12,527 nucleotides of DNA from Oscillospiraceae bacterium (GTDB lineage Bacteria > Bacillota_A > Clostridia > Oscillospirales > CAG-272), in assembly GCA_015064195.1 (NCBI GenBank), contig SVSO01000074.1, positions 1-12,527 on the forward strand. The letters run 5' to 3'. The number at the start of each line of letters is the position of its first letter. The stretch's first letter is position 1. Shown here one piece after another: positions 6,633 through 12,527 of the stretch. A model generated the notes under the pieces. That model worked only from the letters and a program-made list of their open reading frames with translations, made no database searches and was not told the DNA's origin. The translations under genes were made by a program, and so were the position numbers.

Positions 6633-6875
6633 ATGAGCAAAGAGATGGAGTTTGCGATCTTTTGTGTTGAAAGCTATAAACTTTATAAGGCTCTGACAGG
6701 GAAACAGACCGTAGAGCTGTTCAACCGGTATGGGGTGTTTGATTATCTTCGTGAGTTCTACAATGTTCTTCATACAACCGGACATCATTACATCAACAAT
6801 GACATTGATATATATTTAAGCTCCAGAGGTTATAATGTTAATCTTGGACAAGCGGTTGGCAAAATTGGGGATTGA
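6633..6875 (+). CDS. DUF3791 domain protein
   Basis: 80 aa from ATG at 6633, with AAGGCGGTG just upstream and 12 nt after the end of the preceding gene. MEFAIFCVESYKLYKALTGK (residues 5-24), FNRYGVFDYLREFYNVLHTT (30-49) and YINNDIDIYLSSRG (53-66) are the DUF3791 signature, an all-helical small domain. The last 14 residues (NVNLGQAVGKIGD region) do not resemble the usual family end and may come from fusion to unrelated DNA after a deletion. DUF3791 genes are commonly found next to DUF3990 genes, and I infer an antitoxin or partner role. It is the only member of the module whose frame survives; retention of an antitoxin after loss of its toxin would be neutral. Confidence 0.78.
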   Translation: MSKEMEFAIFCVESYKLYKALTGKQTVELFNRYGVFDYLREFYNVLHTTGHHYINNDIDIYLSSRGYNVNLGQAVGKIGD

Positions 6876-7127
6876 TGTATAATTATGATGCTTCCTCGAG
6901 TTGCAGATGCTCTTGACGTAACCTTGGATGATCTGTTTGCAGAGCGCAAAGCTCAAGCCTCGCAGCCCGAATCCCATGTTTTCAATATGGACGCTGTCCA
7001 TAACTTCCCTTAGATTGCCCAGGCTATGATCATTGATGCCCTGTGTCATCAAACCAATTCAGTGAATTGTAACTCATGGATCTTCTTAAAGTGGAACAGA
7101 ATCCTTCCACGAAAAAGTACGACCATG
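6876..7127 (+). pseudogene. Remnant of an XRE-type helix-turn-helix regulator, followed by unassigned sequence
   Basis: In the frame continuing past the DUF3791 stop, LPRVADALDVTLDDLFAERK (6891-6950) is the classical end of a Cro/CI-type HTH domain (the xxIADALxVxLDxLF motif). The frame ends at TAG 7011-7013. The first half of the HTH is absent and no ribosome binding site precedes the ATGs at 6885 and 6888. From 7014 to 7127 there is only a 23-codon frame (ATG at 7069) without a ribosome binding site or recognisable domain. The piece may be the island's former repressor. Confidence 0.5.
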
Positions 7128-7463
7128 TTAACATTCCGCTTGATTGAGAGACTCGTTCATCATGAAGCCGGCTTTGTCTGCGGTGAGTTTATGGCACTGA
7201 CACGATATTGATTTGTCATAAACACTTATCAGCCCTGCTATCCAGCGGGACTTTTCTCGTTCACACACCTCTACGACCAAGTCACGACGTGGGAATTTTG
7301 ACTGCATTGCGGCAAGGGTATCTTCAAAGGCTTTTACAACCTCCAATCCATCTTCGCAGGAAATCTTACCCTCATTCATATCGTCAAGTGCCTGATTTAT
7401 GGATGAATTTGTGAGTGAGGCAGAGGAAAACGCTTTTCCTAAGCGTTTTCCTCTGCCCCTCAT
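7128..7463 (-). CDS. Unidentified ORF, likely a gene fragment
   Basis: 111 codons can be read, but the ATG at 7463 and the first ~16 residues lie inside the terminator hairpin at 7420-7456, so that start is unlikely. The part from about residue 17 on (INQALDDMNEGKISCEDGLE, then VKAFEDTLAAMQSKFPRRDL) has protein-like amphipathic helices, and no comparable frame exists on the opposite strand. I recognise no family. It may be the C-terminal fragment of an element gene whose 5' part was lost at the island border, and it would have no promoter of its own. Confidence 0.3.
   Translation of the reverse strand: MRGRGKRLGKAFSSASLTNSSINQALDDMNEGKISCEDGLEVVKAFEDTLAAMQSKFPRRDLVVEVCEREKSRWIAGLISVYDKSISCQCHKLTADKAGFMMNESLNQAEC
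7420..7456 (-). terminator. Terminator-like hairpin after the right-hand operon
   Basis: GCAGAGGAAAACGCTT (7420-7435) and AAGCGTTTTCCTCTGC (7441-7456) are perfect 16-bp inverted repeats with a 5-nt loop, and a further GAG/CTC pairing flanks them. It begins 14 bp after the last gene of the minus-strand operon. No clean T tract follows on that strand; on the plus strand CATTTTCTCT follows. It may therefore act from both sides, insulating the operon from the island. Confidence 0.65.
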
Positions 7464-7469
7464 TTTCTC

Positions 7470-9185
7470 TCAGAATGTCTCCGCTGTGCCCGCCCTGATT
7501 ACGCGCCCGGAGTATACAATATCCTCATCCGTGAAATTCGCCACGGCGCTGCGGCCGCTCTCGAATACCGTGCGCTGGATGCGCAGATTGCCGTCCACAT
7601 ATTCGAATGCGTCGAGCGAATCCCAGCCGACCTCTTTCGCAAAGCCGGTGGTCTTTTGGTAGGATTCCACGATCTTTTCCCGAAGTAACGGCCAGTTTGC
7701 CGCCTTAAAGCTGTAGATCTGCGGCAGACCGTACAGCGTGCAGAAGGCATCGCGCAGCGGCATCAGCTCCGGCATGTGGTTCGCCGAATCGCCCCAGTAC
7801 CAGTAGCTCTGCAGACAGCCGTGATAAACCAGTCCCCACAGCGGCACGCGGATCTCCGGATTCAGGAGAAGCGCCGTGACCTTCGGCTCGATCTCATCGC
7901 CGTAATAGAGGTGGCACATCCGCCGGCCTGCGTCGGGCATGCGGTGCATGGTGGGGCTCATCAGACCCTCGTTGTAATCGACGGTCGCCGCCACATCCTC
8001 GCAGCCCACCTCGGTGCCCGTGAACATGCCGTTCTCCCGCAGCATCGCAAAGAGCTTGTTCTTGTATTCCATGGATGTGCGGCGGGTGGTGGGATGGGCA
8101 TCGGAGTAGCACTCCGTGACTGCCTGCGCGGTGACATCGATGAAGCGGCCGTCAAGGCCGTATGTTTTTTCATGCTCCGGGGCGACCTTCGACGCACATT
8201 CATACATGGCGATGTCGCAGACGCGGTTCTGATCGTAGAACACGCCGTCTTTGCCCTTCAGCTTCCACGCTTTGGCGCGATTTCCCGCGGCATCCACCGA
8301 CACGCCGTCCGGCCAGCAGGCAAGGCGCGGCTTGCAGCGCTCGCGGCGGGTATCGGTGATCTTATCGATAATATCGTGGGGGATGACATCCGTGTAGATG
8401 TCGTAGACGGTGGTGATCCAGCCGAGGGATTTCGCGTGCTCCACCTCGCGGCGTTCGATGTTTTCATCGAAGATCGACCAGAGCACCCGATCCATGCCGA
8501 GTGATTTCATCTCGTCGGCGATCCGCAGGCGGAGATTCACCTGCTCCTTGGTGGGAATGTGGTAGACGTCGTTCTCCGAATAGAGCTTGTCCATGGCGTC
8601 ATCGTTCCAGAGCCAGACATCCGCTGCGCCCACCAGCTTTGCGATGTGGGGGAGCTTCTTCACCTTCTCGGTGAAGGGGACGCGCAGTCCCTTTTCCTCG
8701 GCGATCCTGCGGTAGGCAAGGCAAAGCTCGGTGATGCCGCCCTCGCCGGTGAGGATGCGGATCTCGCGGTCGTAGCCCCAGCGTCCTTTTTCGGAGAGAA
8801 AGCCGATGTGCGGATGATTCAGCCCGCCTTCAAACGGCAGGCAGAAGATGGCATCGAGATTGGTGATAACGGCATAGAGCAGCCAACATCCCTCCCGCAC
8901 GATGCCGAAAAAGCTCATCGAGATGGCACCGCCCAGCATGGGCATGCGGCGCGGCATGATATCGCGCGGGTCGTCGGCGCGGAAGGCGTAGCCCTCATAG
9001 TGCGGCACGACGAGCAGATCATCCGCCTTCACGGGGATGGCGGGGAGATACAGCGCATCGGGCATCGGCAGGGAAGCGTCAGCACGGAAGGTGACGCGGA
9101 TGCCGCCGTTGATGGTCTCCTCCGCTGCCGTGATCGGCAGCGCGGAGGTGAATGCGGGGATTTCGAAATTTCTGAGTTTTGTCAT
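7470..9185 (-). CDS. Putative GH101/GH129-like glycosidase, cytoplasmic
   Basis: 571 aa without signal peptide, so probably intracellular. Residues 1-170 look like a beta-sandwich (ISMSFFGIVREGCWLLYAVI), 175-470 like a TIM barrel (VGAADVWLWNDDAM, MKSLGMDRVLWSIFDENIER, LGWITTVYDIYTDVIP), with a short C-terminal domain. YGLDGRFIDVTAQ (342-354) and MFTGTEVGCEDVAATVDYNE (387-406) match the barrel strands that carry the nucleophile Asp and acid/base Glu in GH101-type enzymes and related Firmicute hydrolases, suggesting Asp350 and Glu392. The match is by pattern, so the family call is tentative. AAGGAG lies inside the last codons of the preceding dehydratase gene and the ATG is 3 nt after that stop, so translation is coupled. 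It is the last gene of the operon. It may release a monosaccharide from an imported glycoside. Confidence 0.6.
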   Translation of the reverse strand: MTKLRNFEIPAFTSALPITAAEETINGGIRVTFRADASLPMPDALYLPAIPVKADDLLVVPHYEGYAFRADDPRDIMPRRMPMLGGAISMSFFGIVREGCWLLYAVITNLDAIFCLPFEGGLNHPHIGFLSEKGRWGYDREIRILTGEGGITELCLAYRRIAEEKGLRVPFTEKVKKLPHIAKLVGAADVWLWNDDAMDKLYSENDVYHIPTKEQVNLRLRIADEMKSLGMDRVLWSIFDENIERREVEHAKSLGWITTVYDIYTDVIPHDIIDKITDTRRERCKPRLACWPDGVSVDAAGNRAKAWKLKGKDGVFYDQNRVCDIAMYECASKVAPEHEKTYGLDGRFIDVTAQAVTECYSDAHPTTRRTSMEYKNKLFAMLRENGMFTGTEVGCEDVAATVDYNEGLMSPTMHRMPDAGRRMCHLYYGDEIEPKVTALLLNPEIRVPLWGLVYHGCLQSYWYWGDSANHMPELMPLRDAFCTLYGLPQIYSFKAANWPLLREKIVESYQKTTGFAKEVGWDSLDAFEYVDGNLRIQRTVFESGRSAVANFTDEDIVYSGRVIRAGTAETF

Positions 9186-9188
9186 AAC

Positions 9189-10883
9189 TTACTCCTTATA
9201 CTGCATGTAGGTCATATCGCAGCCCTCGTCGGCCTGCGTGACGTTGTCGATGAAATTGCGTACAAAGCCGCGCTTGATCTCGGGATGATTCCGCACGGTG
9301 AAGCCCTCGAGGCGGGATGCGATCTCCTCGTCGGACAGCAGCACATTCAGCTTGCCCGCCTCCACGTCAAGCTCGATGATATCGCCGTCGCGCACCGCTG
9401 CCAGCGGGCCGCCGACCGCACTTTCCGGGGTGAGGTGCAGAATCTGCGTGCCGAAGCAGCCGCCGGACATGCGCGAGTCGGTGATGCGCACAAAATCCCT
9501 GATGCCCTGCCGCTGCAGCTTCGGCGGGAGGGGCATGTAGTTGCCGTTTTCCGGCATGCCGGGCGCACCAACGGGGCCGTATCCGCGCAGGATGACCACG
9601 GTGTCCGCCGTCATGTCGGATGCATCGTCCAGCAGCCACGCCTTGCAGGCGTCGAGATCCTCGAACACCTTCGCCGGGCCGCGATGGCGCATCAGCTCCG
9701 GCGATGCGGCGGAGCGTTTGATGACCGCGCCGCCGGGCGCAAGGTTGCCGTAAAGCACGGCGATGCCGCCCTTTGTCTCGATGGGATCGTCCAGCGGGCG
9801 GATGACGCTTGTGTCGTAGGGCATATCCGCGTCGGCGAGATTTTCGCCCACGGTCTTGCCGCTGACGGTCAGGCAGTCGAGATGAAGCCTTCCCTCCAGC
9901 TCCTTCATCAGGCTGAACACGCCGCCGGCGTTGTGGAAGCCGGATCCGACCGCCTCGGTGCCGTGGGGCTTGACGTTGACCACCACCGGCGTTTTGTCGG
10001 AGATGCGCGCGAAATCCTCCAGCGTCAGATGGATGCCGGCGCGGCGGGCGATGGCGATGAGATGGATGATGAGATTGGTGGAGCCGCCGCATGCCATCAG
10101 CACGGTGATGGCGTTTTCGATGGATTTCTCCGTGATGATGTCGCAGCATTTGATATCCTTTTCCACCAGCTCCACGATGGCGCGGCCGGTATCCTCGGCG
10201 GTGCGCGCCTTTTCGGCGGAGAGGCCGAGGCTGGAGGCGGAGTTCGGCAGCGCAATGCCCAGCGCCTCCGCCACGGTCTGGCAGGTATTCGCCGTGCCCA
10301 TGATCGGGCATGCGCCTGCGGAGCCGTAGAGACAGCCCTCGTATTTTGTCATTTCATCAAGAGAAATTTCGCCGGAGGTGTAGCGGTTATAAATATGGAA
10401 GGAATCCGTGCCGCAGACCAGCATCTGCCCCTTATAATAGCCGGGGAGCATGGCGCCGCCGGGCAGGAAGATGGTGGGCTTGTTGGCGGAAACTGCCGCC
10501 ATCAGCTGTGCGGGGACGTTCTTGTCGCAGCCGCCGATGAGCACCACGCCGTCGAAGGGATGGCGCGCGATCAGCTCCTCGGTGGTTTCGGAGAGGAGGT
10601 TGCGGTAGATGAGGCTGGAGAGGTCAAAAAAGACCTCGCAGATGGACATGGTGTTGACCTCCAGCGGGAAGCCGCCCGCCGCCCAGACACCGCGCTTGAC
10701 GGCCTCGGAGAGCTGGCGGAAGTGGTAATGCCCGGGATTGGTCTCCGCCCAGGTATTGATGATGCCGATGATGGGCTTTTCGATGTCGCGGTCGGTATAG
10801 CCCATGCTTTTGAGCAGCGCGTTGCGGATGAGACCGGTGCGGTCACCGCGCTTTTTCCATTCGGGGGAGTAGTTGTTCTGCAT
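9189..10883 (-). CDS. IlvD/Edd-family dehydratase, sugar-acid type
   Basis: 564 aa from ATG at 10883, chosen because AAGGAG lies 6 nt upstream; a longer in-frame reading would overlap the preceding gene. The family converts aldonic acids, or dihydroxy acids in branched-chain synthesis, to 2-keto-3-deoxy acids. GGCDKNVPAQLMAA (117-130) and GACPIMGTANTCQ (190-202) supply cluster ligands Cys119 and Cys192, and DSRMSGGCFGTQILH (469-483) the catalytic base Ser473. GIINTWAETNPGHYHF (40-55) has Gly51 where pentonate dehydratases and IlvD have the third cluster Cys (TPCN motif). VKRGVWAAGGFPLE is typical of the pentonate/sugar-acid branch, so a catabolic role is likelier than valine/isoleucine synthesis. 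It follows the binding-protein gene by 16 bp and is coupled to the glycosidase-like gene. Confidence 0.88.
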   Translation of the reverse strand: MQNNYSPEWKKRGDRTGLIRNALLKSMGYTDRDIEKPIIGIINTWAETNPGHYHFRQLSEAVKRGVWAAGGFPLEVNTMSICEVFFDLSSLIYRNLLSETTEELIARHPFDGVVLIGGCDKNVPAQLMAAVSANKPTIFLPGGAMLPGYYKGQMLVCGTDSFHIYNRYTSGEISLDEMTKYEGCLYGSAGACPIMGTANTCQTVAEALGIALPNSASSLGLSAEKARTAEDTGRAIVELVEKDIKCCDIITEKSIENAITVLMACGGSTNLIIHLIAIARRAGIHLTLEDFARISDKTPVVVNVKPHGTEAVGSGFHNAGGVFSLMKELEGRLHLDCLTVSGKTVGENLADADMPYDTSVIRPLDDPIETKGGIAVLYGNLAPGGAVIKRSAASPELMRHRGPAKVFEDLDACKAWLLDDASDMTADTVVILRGYGPVGAPGMPENGNYMPLPPKLQRQGIRDFVRITDSRMSGGCFGTQILHLTPESAVGGPLAAVRDGDIIELDVEAGKLNVLLSDEEIASRLEGFTVRNHPEIKRGFVRNFIDNVTQADEGCDMTYMQYKE

Positions 10884-10899
10884 AGGATGCTCCTTGGGT

Positions 10900-12396
10900 T
10901 TATTTTGCATATTCCGCTGCGGCGGTGATGTATTCGTCCAGCTTCTTCTGGCCGGCATCGCGGGCGGCGGCTACGCTGGAGATGAAGCTGCCGGGATCGA
11001 TCGCGCCGTCGATGAACAGCTCGACCGGCGGCGTGACGGTGCCGTACATGCAGTTCTTGTTGAGGTAGCCGAAGTTGAGCGTGGAGCCGGCGAGGATCAG
11101 ATCGTACATCTCGGCGGAGTCATCGTCGCGGGAATACTTCACCTTGAGCGCCGTTTCGAAGTAAACCGGCACAACCGTCTCGTGGTTGACGCAGGCGATG
11201 GCTTCAAGCACCGCACCGGCGCGGTCATAGTCCGGACAGGTCACGGGCATGCCGATCACGGCGTGGGTGGAGCGGCTGAAGGTGTGGTATGCCTTCTGGG
11301 ATTCCTCATACTTCGGGAAGGGGAGGATGCCGTAATCCGCCTTCATGTCGCGCAGATCGGTCACCGCGTCGTGCATCTGGGAGGTGAGGAAGAGAATATC
11401 GCCGGAGACAAACTTTGCGGTGATCTTCTGGTATTCGGGCATGTTCTCCGTCGATGTGCGGGAGGCGGGGAACATGTAGTTGCCGGGCGATTCGAACAGG
11501 AGCTGATTGAGCTGCTCCACGATGGCGTGATCGCGCTCGGTGCCGATGGTGAGCTTCCAGTCATCGCCGCTGCCCGTCATCATGTCCACCTCGCAGGCTG
11601 CGATGAAGCCGGGGAGATGGTACTTGTCGTGCATGACAAAGCCCATGCGGTCGTCCATCGTGAAATTGCCGTCGCCGTTGAGATCCTGCACCGCCTTGGC
11701 GGAGATCTCCAGCGCCTTGTCGATGGTCCACTTGCCGTCGCGCACGAGACCGTACAGATCGCCCGCGCCCACGGTATTTGCCAGCTCCTTGTTGAAATAG
11801 ATGCAGTAGGTGTCCTTCAGATAGCCCAGCGCATAGTCGCCGACGAGGTAGAAAATGCCGCCGCCGATGTTGGCATCGGTCTGCAGACCCGCGTTCCACC
11901 AGGGCTGGGACAGATCGATGTACTTGTGATCCTTGAGGTCAACCATCAGACCCTGCGGGACGAGCTTGTACCATTCGTCCGCGATCTGATCGACCCAGTC
12001 GTACACGTCATCGCCCGCCATGACCGTCTCGGCGATGTGATTGGTGTACTGCGCGCGGCCGGTGTCCAGCCACGAGCGCTCGACGATCTCCAGCTTGACA
12101 TTCAATTCCTCTTCCACCCTCGTGCGGCTCTCGAACAGCGCGTCGTCCACGATATCGCCGGTGGATTCCGCCACATAGAATTCGTTCACTGCGTCGGCGC
12201 GGTAGAGGAAGGTGATGGTTTCGCCGCCAAAATCAAGCCCCTGCTTGAAGATCGCGGGGGTATTGTCCACAGCAGCTGTTGTTTCATCGGGTGGCAGCGT
12301 GGTATCCGCGGAACCCGCGCCGGGCGTTTCGCCGCCGCAGGATGCAAGGCCTGCCAGCATGGCAATGAGAAGCAGTGCGCTGAGATTACGTTTCAT
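10900..12396 (-). CDS. ABC-type sugar-binding lipoprotein (extracellular solute-binding protein)
   Basis: 498 aa. The N-terminus MKRNLSALLLIAMLAGLASC is a lipoprotein signal with lipobox LASC; Cys20 would be lipidated, followed by a flexible Gly/Ser/Thr/Pro linker (about residues 21-47). The mature part has the pattern of large MalE-type binding proteins of Clostridia: an FDGGETITFLYR-like first strand (DFGGETITFLYR), RTRVEEELNVKLEIVE, VYDWVDQIADEW, YFNKELANTVG and FVMHDKYHLPGF segments. It would deliver an oligosaccharide or glycoside to an ABC permease; no permease is in the window. A near-perfect AAAGGAGG lies about 7 nt before the ATG, consistent with high expression of a binding protein. 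It leads into the dehydratase gene. Confidence 0.9.
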   Translation of the reverse strand: MKRNLSALLLIAMLAGLASCGGETPGAGSADTTLPPDETTAAVDNTPAIFKQGLDFGGETITFLYRADAVNEFYVAESTGDIVDDALFESRTRVEEELNVKLEIVERSWLDTGRAQYTNHIAETVMAGDDVYDWVDQIADEWYKLVPQGLMVDLKDHKYIDLSQPWWNAGLQTDANIGGGIFYLVGDYALGYLKDTYCIYFNKELANTVGAGDLYGLVRDGKWTIDKALEISAKAVQDLNGDGNFTMDDRMGFVMHDKYHLPGFIAACEVDMMTGSGDDWKLTIGTERDHAIVEQLNQLLFESPGNYMFPASRTSTENMPEYQKITAKFVSGDILFLTSQMHDAVTDLRDMKADYGILPFPKYEESQKAYHTFSRSTHAVIGMPVTCPDYDRAGAVLEAIACVNHETVVPVYFETALKVKYSRDDDSAEMYDLILAGSTLNFGYLNKNCMYGTVTPPVELFIDGAIDPGSFISSVAAARDAGQKKLDEYITAAAEYAK

Positions 12397-12408
12397 AGAA
12401 ATCCTCCT

Positions 12409-12527
12409 TTAATCTATTTCCGGGAAGGCATAGCCCTCGCCGACCGTTCGTGTGTTGACGACATGCAGCCCCTCGCCGCTGCCCTGATAAAGCCGGGAAT
12501 GCGGCGCGGATTTGCGGAAGTCGCAGC
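12409..12527 (-). CDS. 3' end of an unidentified gene upstream of the binding-protein gene
   Basis: An open frame enters from the right edge, gives 38 residues (CDFRKSAPHSRLYQGSGEG, then LHVVNTRTVGEGYAFPEID) and stops at TAA 12411-12409. The stop overlaps the strong ribosome binding site of the binding-protein gene, with 12 bp to its ATG, so it belongs to the same operon. No family can be named from this fragment; the Gly-rich beta-strand look would suit an enzyme tail. Confidence 0.6.
   Translation of the reverse strand, partial: CDFRKSAPHSRLYQGSGEGLHVVNTRTVGEGYAFPEID

Larger units (their letters stand above)
3107..7419. mobile_element. Accessory island, probably a degraded mobilizable or integrative element
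   Basis: This stretch separates two convergent carbohydrate operons. It contains a 5'-truncated RepA-type helicase gene, an RHH-type small protein resembling relaxosome accessory factors, a DUF6076 gene, a broken DUF3990/DUF3791 module and a helix-turn-helix remnant. The part from about 4200 to 7130 is visibly richer in A+T than the flanking operons. No integrase, transposase, relaxase or terminal repeat was found, so the borders are set only by the two flanking hairpins. The interpretation is inference from gene content. Confidence 0.6.

Noticed and set aside
9367..10311. 314-codon minus-strand frame rich in Arg, His and Gly
   Set aside because: It is an out-of-frame reading within the dehydratase gene.
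8559..10928. 789-codon open frame on the plus strand
   Set aside because: It lies opposite the dehydratase and glycosidase-like genes, has no domain features and is Ala/Gly/Asp/His-rich, as expected of an antisense frame in G+C-rich coding DNA.

Overview
The window looks like a chromosomal segment of a gut- or rumen-type anaerobic Firmicute (Clostridia, probably an Oscillospiraceae/Ruminococcaceae relative). Reasons: strong AGGAGG-type ribosome binding sites, Clostridia-typical accessory families (DUF6076, DUF3990, DUF3791), an MSM-style sugar-binding lipoprotein, and mixed base composition, with G+C-rich catabolic genes around a visibly more A+T-rich island. The genus call is inference.

Left block (1-3106): an AraC-family regulator on the minus strand, cut by the left edge, is divergent from a two-gene plus-strand operon, ThuA-like protein then Gfo/Idh/MocA oxidoreductase. 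The operon has a near-consensus promoter, a perfect 11-bp hairpin at the predicted RNA 5' end and a strong rho-independent terminator. Right block (7420-12527): a minus-strand operon read from the right edge holds the tail of an unidentified gene, a sugar-binding lipoprotein, an IlvD/Edd-family sugar-acid dehydratase with one cluster-ligand Cys replaced by Gly, and a cytoplasmic protein resembling GH101/GH129-type glycosidases. The two blocks converge and together look like one carbohydrate-utilisation locus: uptake, dehydration, NAD-linked oxidoreduction at the sugar ring, and AraC control.

Between the two terminator-like hairpins lies an accessory island (about 3107-7419) that appears to be the worn remnant of a mobilizable element. 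It carries a small RHH-type DNA-binding protein with a TTG start (relaxosome-accessory-like, no relaxase beside it), a segment with a 16-bp inverted repeat, the 3' stump of a RepA-type hexameric helicase, an intact DUF6076 gene behind a TTGACA-17-TATACT promoter with three 12-bp-spaced operator-like repeats, and a decayed three-gene DUF3990 / ~78-aa protein / DUF3791 module. DUF3990 resembles ADP-ribosyltransferases, so the trio may be a toxin-antitoxin-like system. Here the DUF3990 gene has lost its middle, the second gene has a frameshift, and only DUF3791 reads through. A helix-turn-helix gene remnant and an unidentified minus-strand ORF follow.

The most unusual points are the three-component DUF3990 module, the tandem operator at the DUF6076 promoter, the Cys-to-Gly dehydratase in an operon with a glycosidase-like protein, and the promoter-proximal hairpin of the ThuA operon.
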